A DNA stretch of 33,910 bases from a virus, in the IMG/VR virus record IMGVR_UViG_3300044710_000131, positions 1 through 33,910 of that record. One strand, 5' to 3'. Positions 6,304-14,051 of this stretch are shown piece by piece. Position numbers and translations under genes: made by a program. Numbering within the stretch: the stretch's first letter is position 1; each line of letters opens with the position of its first letter. Below the pieces are notes generated by a model. That model searched no databases and had not been told where the DNA came from. It worked only from the letters and a program-made list of their open reading frames with translations.

Positions 6304-6775
6304 AAAGACTCAGAAATCCGATCCAATCAGCAAATATCCTCGCGGGCGTGCGGGAAATAAGTTCTACATTAATTTACCACCAAAAGACCCCTTAGAACAA
6401 AATAAACTCGGCAATGAAATGTGTGACTGGATAATTGAAAATTATAATTGTGTTACACTTGAAGATTTTCCAATAGGAAAAAGATATGCACCATCAAGAT
6501 TTTATAAAATGGCAGAACAAAATGAATATTTTGATAATTGTTTAAATTTTGCACGTAGATTAGTTGGTTCAAGATTAGTTAATGGCTGGAAAAATGATCT
6601 TTTTGAAAAAGATTTCTGTTTACGCTTATTGCCTTTATATAATGAAGAATATAGAGATTATATAAATGAAAAAACATTGCATGATGCTAAAGGAAAAGGT
6701 TTAGCCACCTTTATAATTAATTCAGCAAGAGCTGAAGATTGTCCCGAAGTACCTGAAAGGAAAAAAGATGATTAA
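6290..6775 (+). CDS. Candidate terminase small subunit
   Basis: A 161-residue protein with a basic, Gly/Arg-rich start (YPRGRAGNKFY), a helical section containing LEDFPIGKRYAPSRFYKMAEQNEYFDNCLNFARR, then GSRLVNGW and an acidic/basic tail. The pattern of a recognition helix followed by a helix with SRL and a Trp resembles phage small terminases, which bind the packaging site and feed DNA to TerL. It has a strong GGAGATAA site and lies upstream of TerL, although three small genes intervene. The call combines position with a weak pattern. Confidence 0.45.
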   Translation: MARIKKTQKSDPISKYPRGRAGNKFYINLPPKDPLEQNKLGNEMCDWIIENYNCVTLEDFPIGKRYAPSRFYKMAEQNEYFDNCLNFARRLVGSRLVNGWKNDLFEKDFCLRLLPLYNEEYRDYINEKTLHDAKGKGLATFIINSARAEDCPEVPERKKDD

Positions 6776-7190
6776 ATATCTAGTTTTCTTTTGTTGTATA
6801 TTTCTTAATTCTATTTCTTTAGAACCAGAAACTAAACTTAAACAGGATGTTCAACCTTGTAATCTGGAACCTAAGCTTCCAAAAAGCAAGGATATTCTTT
6901 GGGAAAAGGCTCAAAAGATTATTAGCGGGCAAGATAGTCAGACAAAGAAAAGCTTCACCTATCTCTTTAGATTATTGAATAAATATATACAGAAATTAGA
7001 AATAATTACCGAACTTTATAAACGTCATCAGACCAAAGAACTTGAAACTGAATATAATCAATTAAACACTAGAATAACAACAATCAAAAACTATCTACCA
7101 AATGATAATACAAAATTTACTGATCAGGAAATTGAACAGTGGAGAAAATGGGGTATTTCTGAATTTGGGAGGGGTCATCATGAAGATTAA
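6768..7190 (+). CDS. Exported coiled-coil protein, possible lysis accessory
   Basis: The start MIKYLVFFCCIFLNSISLEPE is a signal peptide, with a possible cleavage site near residue 18. The mature part is helical with a coiled coil around residues 65-115 and one further Cys. The protein is therefore probably periplasmic. It overlaps the small-terminase candidate by eight bases and the next signal-bearing gene by 11. An exported coiled-coil protein beside two small membrane proteins resembles Rz-type spanin arrangements, but Rz usually keeps its N-terminal anchor and lacks this spacing, so this is tentative. Confidence 0.5.
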   Translation: MIKYLVFFCCIFLNSISLEPETKLKQDVQPCNLEPKLPKSKDILWEKAQKIISGQDSQTKKSFTYLFRLLNKYIQKLEIITELYKRHQTKELETEYNQLNTRITTIKNYLPNDNTKFTDQEIEQWRKWGISEFGRGHHED

Positions 7191-7410
7191 ATTATTACTT
7201 TGTTGGTCATTGTTATTTAATTCAATATTATCAACAGAAAAAGATCTTTCAGAAGATTTCTTTGAAAAGATTGATGATATTCCACAACCAATTTGTACAT
7301 CATCCAATAAGGTTAAGCTTGCTCTTATTGGTTTAGGTACAACAACTATAACTTCAGTAATAGCAATGATAATCTATATATATAAGTGTAAGAATGATGA
7401 ATCTATTTGA
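7180..7410 (+). CDS. Small membrane protein with signal and C-terminal anchor (76 aa)
   Basis: MKIKLLLCWSLLFNSILS is a signal-like hydrophobic start; a short acidic segment with one Cys follows; VKLALIGLGTTTITSVIAMIIYIY is a clear transmembrane helix near the C-terminus. I chose the ATG at 7180 because GGAGGGG precedes it; the longer frame from 7102 lacks a site. The topology would place the acidic segment in the periplasm. It sits in the cluster of small envelope genes upstream of TerL. Confidence 0.55.
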   Translation: MKIKLLLCWSLLFNSILSTEKDLSEDFFEKIDDIPQPICTSSNKVKLALIGLGTTTITSVIAMIIYIYKCKNDESI

Positions 7411-7573
7411 GCATTTTATTAATCTATGTTTCATTTATTTGATAGCTTTCTTTAGTCTAATACTATCAAGTTTTCTTCCAATTCCATTTAGTGGTAAGAT
7501 GTTGGTTTTATTTGTAGTAGGTATTTTTGTTGGTTATTTAATTTATTATTTTTTTGTGGCTGATGAAGATTGA
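7394..7573 (+). CDS. Two-span membrane protein, candidate holin (59 aa)
   Basis: A 59-residue frame, almost entirely hydrophobic, with two helices: LCFIYLIAFFSLIL and MLVLFVVGIFVGYLIYYFF, joined by a short Pro/Gly/Lys turn, and a short acidic tail (ADED). This is the layout of class II holins, which form membrane holes to release endolysin. It overlaps the gene before it by 17 bases and the TerL start by 11. The ribosome site is poor, suggesting coupled translation. No endolysin was recognised in the genome, so the lysis role is not confirmed. Confidence 0.45.
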   Translation: MMNLFEHFINLCFIYLIAFFSLILSSFLPIPFSGKMLVLFVVGIFVGYLIYYFFVADED

Positions 7574-8903
7574 AACACAAATTCATTTAAATAAATTTTC
7601 ACCAAGACATTACCAGAAACAACTTTTTGATGCAGTCCTGAATAAGAAATATAAACGTATAATGTTAATTTGGCCTAGACGAGCTGGTAAAGATCTTGCA
7701 GCATTTAATTTATGCATTAAACAGGCAATTGAAAGGCCACAGGTTATCTATTATATATTTCCTACATATGCACAGGGCAAAAAAGTTATCTTTGATTCTA
7801 TAACAAATACAGGCGAACGAATTCTTGATTATATCCCCGAAGAACTTGTTGAAGGTATGAATGCTCATGAAATGAAAATTCGCTTTAAAAATGGCTCTTT
7901 ATTGCAGGTTGTTGGTTCAGATAATTATGATAGTTTAATGGGTACAAACCCTAGAATTTGTGTCTTTTCTGAATATGCATTACAAGATCCAAGAGCATAT
8001 CAATTTATTAGACCAATTCTTACAGCAAATGACGGTTTGGCAATATTTTTATCTACACCAAGGGGAAAAAATCATCTATTTGAATTATTTCAAATTGCTG
8101 TCCAGAATCCAGACTGGTATTGTCAAAAGTTAACTGTAGAAGATACTCAGCACATATCATTACATGAAATTGCAAAAGAACAGGCTTCTGGTGAAATGTC
8201 ACTAGATCTTATACAGCAAGAATATTACACATCCTTTGATATGGGCGTTGAGGGTGCATACTATTCTAAATATCTAGACCAGATGAGAGTAAAAGGGCAA
8301 ATTAGCACAGTTCCATGGGAGCCCGCATTTAAAGTATTAACAGCTTGGGATTTAGGGGTTCGTGACTCAACCAGTATAATATTCTTTCAAATCATTGGTC
8401 ATACAATTAGAATCATAGATTGTTATGAAAAATCTAAAGAAGGGCTTGAACATTATGTAAAAGTTCTTGAATCTAAACCATATTCATATTCAAAGCATAT
8501 ATTCCCACATGATATTAGAGTGATGGAATTGGGGTCAGGAATTACACGCATCGAAAAACTTAGACAATTGGGCATAAAAGCAACAGTTGCTGAAGATGTT
8601 CCTCTTATTGATGGTATTGAGGCTGTTAGATCTACATTCAATAAGGTCTGGATAGATCAATTCAAATGTAGCCCGCTTATTAAAGCTCTTGAAAACTATC
8701 GCCAAGAATTTGATGCTAAAAGAAAAGTTTATAAATCTCAGCCTTTGCATGATATTAATAGTCATTTTGCAGACGCTATGCGATATTTATGCGTATCATT
8801 ACCAAAAACATATGATTCACTAAGTCCAGAAGAATTGGATAAGAGATATAATGAAGCAATGTTTCCTAACAAATTAACAGGCTTTTTTGGAGATCAATAT
8901 TGA
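7563..8903 (+). CDS. terL: Terminase large subunit (packaging ATPase-nuclease)
   Basis: TerL pumps DNA into the prohead through the portal and cuts it. With the ATG at 7563 the protein has 446 residues. Walker A is WPRRAGKD (about 37-44, an Arg-Arg variant without Ser/Thr after Lys). Walker B with catalytic Glu is ICVFSEYAL (132-140). The coupling motif is LSTPRGKN (163-170). The RNase H-like nuclease domain starts at TAWDLGVRDST (D263, D268) and has further acidic residues at HDI (about 317) and HFADAMRYL (404). All parts are intact. It is followed by small genes and then the portal. Confidence 0.95.
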   Translation: MKIETQIHLNKFSPRHYQKQLFDAVLNKKYKRIMLIWPRRAGKDLAAFNLCIKQAIERPQVIYYIFPTYAQGKKVIFDSITNTGERILDYIPEELVEGMNAHEMKIRFKNGSLLQVVGSDNYDSLMGTNPRICVFSEYALQDPRAYQFIRPILTANDGLAIFLSTPRGKNHLFELFQIAVQNPDWYCQKLTVEDTQHISLHEIAKEQASGEMSLDLIQQEYYTSFDMGVEGAYYSKYLDQMRVKGQISTVPWEPAFKVLTAWDLGVRDSTSIIFFQIIGHTIRIIDCYEKSKEGLEHYVKVLESKPYSYSKHIFPHDIRVMELGSGITRIEKLRQLGIKATVAEDVPLIDGIEAVRSTFNKVWIDQFKCSPLIKALENYRQEFDAKRKVYKSQPLHDINSHFADAMRYLCVSLPKTYDSLSPEELDKRYNEAMFPNKLTGFFGDQY

Positions 8904-9175
8904 ATAAAGAGATGCAACAAATCGAAAATCAACAAAATAGATATCATATTTTATTACAAAATTATATTCCAATGATAGAACAATTGTTATCAAGCGATGA
9001 TGTTGAAACAATTATTTATAAAAATACTGTAAAAGATATTAGAGCAAAATTTGATAAATTTGCTGACTTTGTAATAAAGGAACTTGATAAAATTAAATCT
9101 ACATGTCCTTGTAAAATGTGTAATTCAGCATCTGAATATACACTTAATGTTTCTAAACCCTACGAAATAAAATAA
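8900..9175 (+). CDS. Hypothetical Cys-rich protein (91 aa)
   Basis: It starts with TTG overlapping the TerL stop, supported by GGAGAT seven bases upstream. The N-terminal two-thirds are helical and Gln/Asn/Asp-rich. Near the C-terminus is TCPCKMCNS, which may bind a metal. No family recognised. Tight coupling to TerL suggests a virion or packaging-related role. Confidence 0.55.
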   Translation: MNKEMQQIENQQNRYHILLQNYIPMIEQLLSSDDVETIIYKNTVKDIRAKFDKFADFVIKELDKIKSTCPCKMCNSASEYTLNVSKPYEIK

Positions 9176-9176
9176 C

Positions 9177-9341
9177 ATGGAAGAAATTATAAAAAGATTA
9201 GATAAATTGGAAAAAGATCTATTTGAATTACAGAAAACATTTTATAAATCATATAATGATTTTATGATAGAGAGAATTAAAGTAGAAGAATTGGCTAAAC
9301 AATTAAAAGAAGATTGGAAACATTCAAAAGGAATTAAATAA
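9177..9341 (+). CDS. Small coiled-coil protein (54 aa)
   Basis: MEEIIKRLDKLEKDLFELQK sets up a regular heptad pattern of Leu/Ile that continues to KVEELAKQLKEDW. It is highly charged. It begins two bases after the preceding stop. No good Shine-Dalgarno is visible. A short trimeric or dimeric coiled coil is likely; the partner is unknown. Confidence 0.5.
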   Translation: MEEIIKRLDKLEKDLFELQKTFYKSYNDFMIERIKVEELAKQLKEDWKHSKGIK

Positions 9342-9342
9342 T

Positions 9343-9474
9343 TTGAAAAGTTTAGTAGAATTTTTGATTGGGTTTTCTATTATATTTGGTATTCCATATA
9401 TTATTTACCGTGAATACTTAGAGATACAATTATATAGATCTCAAATTAAATGCTTAAATAAATATTCTTCTTGA
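9343..9474 (+). CDS. Small single-span membrane protein (43 aa)
   Basis: The start is TTG, one base after the preceding stop with AGGA upstream. LVEFLIGFSIIFGIPYIIYR is one hydrophobic helix, followed by a polar tail. Its use of TTG and small size lower confidence, but spacing and composition fit the neighbouring genes. It could belong to the envelope or lysis set upstream of TerL. Confidence 0.4.
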   Translation: MKSLVEFLIGFSIIFGIPYIIYREYLEIQLYRSQIKCLNKYSS

Positions 9475-9507
9475 TCATAATAAATTGAACTTTTAAACTT
9501 AAATTAA

Positions 9508-9571
9508 TGGCCGGTAATTTAATTTAAACTTCTATCCTATTCTTTAATGTATTAGTTCCTTTAGCCGGCCA
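9508..9571. repeat. GC-rich inverted repeat before the portal gene
   Basis: TGGCCGG (9508-9514) and CCGGCCA (9565-9571) are perfect inverted arms with a 50-base AT-rich spacer. They stand out in a very AT-rich 175-base gap between the small ORFs and the portal. The site may mark the boundary between two transcription units or a protein-binding loop; no U-tract follows. Confidence 0.45.
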
Positions 9572-9584
9572 GTAAAAATAATTC

Positions 9585-9613
9585 TTGATCAACTCTCTTT
9601 ACAAATCTAGACT
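9585..9613 (+). promoter_or_regulatory. Possible promoter of the virion operon
   Basis: TTGATC (9585-9590), a 17-base spacer and TAGACT (9608-9613) match sigma70 hexamers at four of six positions each. The expected start would give a short leader that includes the portal ribosome site. A 12-bp palindrome TTACT-AC-AGTAA follows at 9614-9625. Confidence 0.3.
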
Positions 9614-9649
9614 TTACTACAGTAAGTTTAAAAAAGTGAGGAGACGACA

Positions 9650-11689
9650 ATTTTATTTCCAGAATTAGGCCCTCAATATTACACTGAAAAAGATCGCCCA
9701 GTCTTATCTTTAATGGAAGCATTTTATGCTGAAGCAATATCAATAAACCAATCGCAATGGTCAGAGGCTGATACAGACCTTAGATTCTATCTAAACGATC
9801 AGACAATTTGGACAGATTACTACGGTAATCTCCCTGCCAATCGAAGAAGACAGTTTAATTTTAATAAGATTAGACGTGTTGTTGATATGATTTCTGGACA
9901 TCAAAGACGTAACAGAAAATCTATTATTGCAGTTCCAATTGAAAATGGTGATCAAGTTACAGCCGACCAATTTAGTAAAGTATTAATGCATATTACAAGA
10001 AATGGAAATGTTTTAGAAACTGTATCAGAAACTTTTCAAAATGCTTTAATTACTGGAATGAACCTACTTGAAGTCTGGATGGACTATAGAACAGATCCAG
10101 TATCAGGTACAATAAGAGTAGACAATTGCAATTACAATGATTTCCTTATTGATCCCTATTTTAGAAAATTAGATCTCTCAGATTGTAAAGGCCTATGGCG
10201 TCGTAAGTTTCTATCAAAAAGAGAATGTATCTCATTATTACCAGACCATATGGATGAAATCCTTGGTCTTATTGGTAATGATTATGGAAATGGCCGTGAT
10301 GGCAAATTTCAGTTCCAAACTGAAGCATATAACTATGGATTAAAAAATTTATTAACATATGACACATTCTATTACCGTACCTATAGAACTCAAAAGATAT
10401 TAATCGATACAGAAACCGGCGAGATGATGGAATGGAAACAAAAAGATGAAGAAAAACTTAAACAATTCCTTCAAACATATCCACAAATAACAGTATCAGA
10501 AAATGAAATTCCGTCACATAATGTAGCAATAGTTGTTCAGGGTAAGGTAATGTATGATGGTCCAAATCCTATGGGTATAGACCAATACCCATTTGTACCC
10601 ATTGTTGCTTATTACCATCCCGAATCGCCCTATTTTCCATATAGATGCCAAGGGGTTGTTCGTGGAATCAGGGATGCACAATATCTATATAACCGAAGAA
10701 AAGTTATTGAATTAGATATACTAGAATCTCAAATTAACTCAGGCTGGATATATAAAGAAAATGCCTTAGTTAATCCAAAGGATGTGTTCCTTTCTGGTCA
10801 AGGTCGTGGTCTTGCATTAAAACAAGAATCTCAAATGACAGATGTTCAACAGGTACAGGCTCCTAGAATTGATCCATCAATGATTCAACTTTCTGAAATA
10901 TTATCTAAAGAAATTAATGAAATTGCTGGTATCTCTGAAGAACTTTTAGGATTTGATAATGCAGATACAAAATCTGGTTATCATGCAATGTTGAAGCAGT
11001 CATCTGGTATAACAACCTTACAGGGCCTTTTTGATAATCTTGATTATTCCACCAAGCTTTTAGGTAATCTTCTTATTGATCTTGTTCAAATGAACTATAT
11101 GCCAGGTAAGATTCAACAAATTCTTGAAAATAATCAACAACCTGCTCCACAGTTCTACAATAAGGCATTTGGTAAATATCATGCAGCAGTTGAAGAGGGT
11201 CTCAATACTACCACTCAAAGACAAATGCAATTTGCACAGCTATTACATCTTAAAGAGATTGGAGTACCGATTCCAGATGAACAGCTATTAGAAGCATCAA
11301 CATTACAAAATAAACCTCAACTTATTGAAGCAATTCAAAAGAATCAGCAGCAACAACAGCAATTACAGCAACAACAGGCCCAATTACAAATGCAAGAACT
11401 TGAAGCCAGAACCAATCTTGCTAATGCTAGAGCAATGGCAGATCAGGGTCTAGGGATTGAACGTGTTTCTAGAGTTGAAGAAAATAAAGCTTTAGCCCAA
11501 GAAAGACGTGCACAAGCTGCTAAGGATGAGGATATTGCTTTATTGAATTTAATTAAAGCTTTAAAAGAAATTGATGATATTGACATAACTCAAATACAAA
11601 AGTTATTATCAATATCGAACGTTATAAAATCACAAGAAAATACCACTGCGTCTCAGAGTGGTTCTGAGGCTATAGTTAGAGGTATTTAA
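9650..11689 (+). CDS. Portal protein, P22-type
   Basis: The portal is the dodecameric DNA channel at one capsid vertex and docks TerL and the tail. The sequence has the family's early block (EAFYAEAISINQSQWSEAD, DYYGNLPANRRRQF, ISGHQRRNRKS), a long central wing/clip region, then a Gln-rich stretch near residues 560-580 and a coiled-coil tail. The first ordinary start codon is ATG at 9713, but homologous coding sequence (residues ERPVLSL-like, here DRPVLSL) continues upstream without a stop to an ATT at 9650, six bases after a perfect GAGGAG. I therefore place the start at ATT, giving 679 residues; the ATG start would give 658 and no ribosome site. Confidence 0.9.
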   Translation: MLFPELGPQYYTEKDRPVLSLMEAFYAEAISINQSQWSEADTDLRFYLNDQTIWTDYYGNLPANRRRQFNFNKIRRVVDMISGHQRRNRKSIIAVPIENGDQVTADQFSKVLMHITRNGNVLETVSETFQNALITGMNLLEVWMDYRTDPVSGTIRVDNCNYNDFLIDPYFRKLDLSDCKGLWRRKFLSKRECISLLPDHMDEILGLIGNDYGNGRDGKFQFQTEAYNYGLKNLLTYDTFYYRTYRTQKILIDTETGEMMEWKQKDEEKLKQFLQTYPQITVSENEIPSHNVAIVVQGKVMYDGPNPMGIDQYPFVPIVAYYHPESPYFPYRCQGVVRGIRDAQYLYNRRKVIELDILESQINSGWIYKENALVNPKDVFLSGQGRGLALKQESQMTDVQQVQAPRIDPSMIQLSEILSKEINEIAGISEELLGFDNADTKSGYHAMLKQSSGITTLQGLFDNLDYSTKLLGNLLIDLVQMNYMPGKIQQILENNQQPAPQFYNKAFGKYHAAVEEGLNTTTQRQMQFAQLLHLKEIGVPIPDEQLLEASTLQNKPQLIEAIQKNQQQQQQLQQQQAQLQMQELEARTNLANARAMADQGLGIERVSRVEENKALAQERRAQAAKDEDIALLNLIKALKEIDDIDITQIQKLLSISNVIKSQENTTASQSGSEAIVRGI

Positions 11690-11692
11690 CCT

Positions 11693-11740
11693 TGCAGTTT
11701 CAATTGTCGACGAGTTGTCGACAGTTTGTCTACAACTGCA
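11693..11740. repeat. Three 11-bp tandem repeats enclosed by an inverted repeat
   Basis: TTGTCGACGAG, TTGTCGACAGT and TTGTCTACAAC lie head to tail at 11704-11736, one helical turn apart. They are enclosed by TGCAGTT (11693-11699) and AACTGCA (11734-11740). The array fills the only gap between the portal and the next gene. It looks like a protein-binding or RNA-structure element. Confidence 0.6.
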
Positions 11741-11758
11741 GTTACTATAGGAGCCATA

Positions 11759-12298
11759 ATGGCAAAAAAAAGACATTACTCATCAAAAAGACATATTACT
11801 GCCCATGATAGAGAAATGGACAGAGAAAATTTAATGGGTCATCATGGTGCTGAAATGAAGCATGAAAAAATGGCCGAAAAACATTCAAAAGGTCAACATT
11901 CAATCTATCCAGCAAAAGGATATGATGCATCTGATTCTGGTTCAAAAGAAGGAGCAGGAGACAGATCATCTCATAAGGGCCAAATGTATAATGATGAAAA
12001 TCACAAAGACAGAGGTCCAGAAAGAGCAGCTGAAAATAGATTCAGAGCTTTAGGTTCTGATAGAGATTTCTATGCTGGAATGGATGCAAGACGCAGACGT
12101 GAAATGGAAGATGCAGGCATGCTTTATGAAGATCAAAATGCAGTAGCCAATCTACCTCAAGAAGTTATGATGAAGCCCTATGAACATGTTGGGCCATATA
12201 TGCCAGAAGGTCTTAATGACGATATTCGTGGCGTAGATGCTCAAATGGGTTATGATGATGATCAAAGAAGAGCTCATTGGTATCCGAAGAAAGTTTAA
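11759..12298 (+). CDS. Hydrophilic virion-associated protein (179 aa)
   Basis: The start at 11759 has AGGAG upstream. The N-terminal half is extremely polar, rich in His, Lys, Asp and Glu, and probably disordered. The C-terminal half has DFYAGMDARRRREMEDAGM followed by EDQNAVANLP, a motif also present in the protein at 13085. Location between portal and scaffold suggests a head or packaging accessory protein. Related sequences sit beside portal genes in similar podoviruses, as far as I recall; no biochemical function is known to me. Confidence 0.65.
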   Translation: MAKKRHYSSKRHITAHDREMDRENLMGHHGAEMKHEKMAEKHSKGQHSIYPAKGYDASDSGSKEGAGDRSSHKGQMYNDENHKDRGPERAAENRFRALGSDRDFYAGMDARRRREMEDAGMLYEDQNAVANLPQEVMMKPYEHVGPYMPEGLNDDIRGVDAQMGYDDDQRRAHWYPKKV

Positions 12299-12317
12299 AT
12301 TGTAAGCAATTAGTTCT

Positions 12318-12346
12318 TTGACATTTATCGCCAATATAATTAAAAT
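12318..12346 (+). promoter_or_regulatory. Sigma70-type promoter of the homing-type gene at 12364
   Basis: TTGACA (12318-12323), a 17-base spacer and TAAAAT (12341-12346). It is followed by GAGGTG and ATG at 12364. The gene therefore appears to carry its own promoter, as inserted elements often do. Confidence 0.55.
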
Positions 12347-12363
12347 AAGCCTTGAGGTGAAAT

Positions 12364-12870
12364 ATGGCTCAAGGCAAAAAATTAGATTGTAAAATAGAAA
12401 GTAATGGAATTGAATATGAAATTACTACAAAACATCCAATTTACCATCTTAGGTATACCATTATGACTAGATGTTATAATGCATCTGGATCTGACTTCCG
12501 ATTCTATCAGGGTCGAGGAATTAAAGTTTGTGATGAGTGGAAAAATGATTTTATCGCATTCTTTAAATGGTGTATCGATAATGGATGGCAAAAGGGATTA
12601 GTTTTAGATCGAATAAACAATTCCAAAGATTATACACCTGAAAATTGTAGATTTATTACCAATTCTGAAAATCTTAAAAAAATGCATAAAGATAATGTTA
12701 TGTATGGAGTTAAAGCATCAAACGTTAAACTTACCGAAAAAGAAGTTTGGGAAATAAGAGAAAAACTACAAAATGGAGTTGTCGGAACTCGATTAGCTAA
12801 AGATTATAAAGTTAGCAAAGGTGCTATTTATGCGATAAAAAATGGAAGTAATTGGAAAAAATTGAAATGA
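12364..12870 (+). CDS. Putative homing-type DNA-binding protein (HNH/AP2-like) with C-terminal HTH
   Basis: The N-terminal 110 residues show a pattern common in phage mobile genes: TIMTRCYNA, YQGRGIKVCDEW, FFKWCIDNGW, then LDRINNSKDYTPENCRFI. This resembles HNH/AP2-type homing proteins, with the LDRI-x-PENC segment at the usual HNH position. The C-terminus NVKLTEKEVWEIREKL plus GTRLAKDYKVSKGAIYAI is a helix-turn-helix that also occurs in the HNH protein at 30441. It interrupts the head operon, has its own promoter and is followed by a terminator, all signs of a self-contained insertion. Nuclease activity is uncertain because the His pair is not clear. Confidence 0.65.
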   Translation: MAQGKKLDCKIESNGIEYEITTKHPIYHLRYTIMTRCYNASGSDFRFYQGRGIKVCDEWKNDFIAFFKWCIDNGWQKGLVLDRINNSKDYTPENCRFITNSENLKKMHKDNVMYGVKASNVKLTEKEVWEIREKLQNGVVGTRLAKDYKVSKGAIYAIKNGSNWKKLK

Positions 12871-12894
12871 TCAGTTTTTCGTATCATTGCAAGA

Positions 12895-12917
12895 GGGGAA
12901 ATCCTATTTTCCCCTTT
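12895..12917 (+). terminator. Intrinsic terminator after the homing-type gene
   Basis: GGGGAAA (12895-12901) pairs with TTTCCCC (12908-12914), followed by a short T-rich run. It isolates the inserted gene from the downstream head genes. Confidence 0.5.
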
Positions 12918-12935
12918 AAATAAAAGGAGAAATCT

Positions 12936-13085
12936 ATGCCGGTTATGCCAAGAATAAAAAATAACTCTAAAAAGATCGCATATAAAATATTGGGCCAGCC
13001 CGCCAATTTGGCCCATAAACCTACTAAAGAAGAAATCTATATAAATAAAAGATTACTTTACGATGAATCGTACAGGGTGAGATAA
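12936..13085 (+). CDS. Small basic protein (49 aa)
   Basis: MPVMPRIKNNSKKIAYKI begins a 49-residue basic protein with a central Gly-Gln-Pro-Ala segment. AAAGGAGA lies seven bases before the ATG. The stop overlaps the next start as TAATG. The neighbours are small basic virion-type proteins. No family recognised. Confidence 0.6.
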   Translation: MPVMPRIKNNSKKIAYKILGQPANLAHKPTKEEIYINKRLLYDESYRVR

Positions 13086-13363
13086 TGGAAAAATTTAGTT
13101 TAAAAATAATGGCCAAGTCTTTTTATGATGAAGTTGATCCTCGTAGAAGACAGGAAATGTCTGATTCTAGAATGATTAGTGAAGATTCTAGAGGATTTGC
13201 AAATTTATCACCAAATTTTATTCATCAAACTTTCAATCAGGATAGATTTAAACATGATTCTAATAGTGCAGGATCACCAAGATGGAAATTTAGTGAAATA
13301 GGTTATAACAATGAAATGGCTATGAGAGAGGTAGACGATAATGAAGGACAAACCCAGTTCTAA
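13085..13363 (+). CDS. Virion-associated protein, paralogue of the 11759 product (92 aa)
   Basis: The segment SFYDEVDPRRRQEM followed by an ED and FANL matches the C-terminal motif of the 11759 protein (FYxxxDxRRRxEM...ED...ANL). Here it makes up most of the protein, without the polar N-terminal half. It is coupled to the preceding gene by TAATG, with GGTGAG upstream. A duplication followed by insertion of the homing-type gene between the copies would explain the arrangement. Function unknown. Confidence 0.65.
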   Translation: MEKFSLKIMAKSFYDEVDPRRRQEMSDSRMISEDSRGFANLSPNFIHQTFNQDRFKHDSNSAGSPRWKFSEIGYNNEMAMREVDDNEGQTQF

Positions 13364-13679
13364 AAAAGTTACAATTGCAAAAGGCGTTAAAGTTAAACGT
13401 GGTGTTGAAGAAAAAATTAGATCCAAAAAGGGCTCAGGTTCTGCTGGAAAATATAAAACTGTAGCACCAAAAGAATTTGCTGGTAAAGCAGGGGGTGCTT
13501 CTAAAGTATCATATCCAATTAATACATTAGCCAGAGCCAGAAATGCTTTAGCTAGGGCACATTATGCACCACATCCAGAAGGGATCAGGGCTAAGGTTTA
13601 TAAAAAATATCCACAACTTAAGTTAAATTATGAAAAACGCCATGGTGGTAAATCTAAACATAAGGAAAAACATGGCTAA
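13341..13679 (+). CDS. Basic protein with a DUF6582-like motif (112 aa)
   Basis: A Lys/Gly-rich, positively charged protein. The central SYPINTLARARNALARAHY, followed by HPEGIRAKVYKKYPQL, resembles the short Pro/Ala/Lys motif found in DUF6582 sequences that occur beside phage head genes. It probably binds DNA or packs with it. It starts inside the previous gene (23-base overlap) and contains the start of the next one. Confidence 0.6.
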   Translation: MKDKPSSKKVTIAKGVKVKRGVEEKIRSKKGSGSAGKYKTVAPKEFAGKAGGASKVSYPINTLARARNALARAHYAPHPEGIRAKVYKKYPQLKLNYEKRHGGKSKHKEKHG

Positions 13680-13914
13680 AAAACTATTTAAAAGCGATAA
13701 GGCTTTATTTAAAAAAGCTAAAAAGATTAAAAAATCTAATGTTAAAAAAGAAGGAAAAGTAGAAAAGGTCCTTCATGAATACAAGGAAGGTTCTTTACAT
13801 TCAGGTTCAAAAAAAGGACCAAAGGTAAAAAATAGAAAACAAGCAGTTGCCATCGCTTTATCTGAAGCTAGAAAAGCCGGAGAAAAAGTTAAACCCAAGC
13901 GTAAGAAAAAATAA
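13672..13914 (+). CDS. DUF6496-like basic protein (80 aa)
   Basis: The start at 13672 follows GGAAAA. VLHEYKEGSLHSGSKKGP followed by RKQAVAIALSEARKAG matches DUF6496, a small family in phages and bacteria whose function is unknown. A Lys-rich N-terminus and tail make it strongly basic, like a DNA-compacting virion protein. It ends the small-protein run and is followed by an intrinsic terminator. Confidence 0.75.
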   Translation: MAKKLFKSDKALFKKAKKIKKSNVKKEGKVEKVLHEYKEGSLHSGSKKGPKVKNRKQAVAIALSEARKAGEKVKPKRKKK

Positions 13915-13971
13915 TTTCGGTTCTTTTTTGTTCTCCAATTGCTTATCTCTAGACTCTGCCGATTTGTTTGG

Positions 13972-14000
13972 AGTTGCTCATTAAGTTGGGCAACTTTTTT
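13972..14000 (+). terminator. Intrinsic terminator
   Basis: AGTTGC (13972-13977) pairs with GCAACT (13990-13995), followed directly by five T residues. An alternative inner stem AAGTTG-GG-CAACTT also exists. It lies in the 180-base gap after the DUF6496-like gene. Confidence 0.65.
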
Positions 14001-14051
14001 ATTGTGCTTCTATTCAAAAAAATGTTATTTTTATTGCAATATTCATTAACT

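Noticed and set aside
11862-12053. Second plus-strand frame inside the 11759 gene
   Set aside because: Lys-rich by-product of the other frame without a ribosome site.
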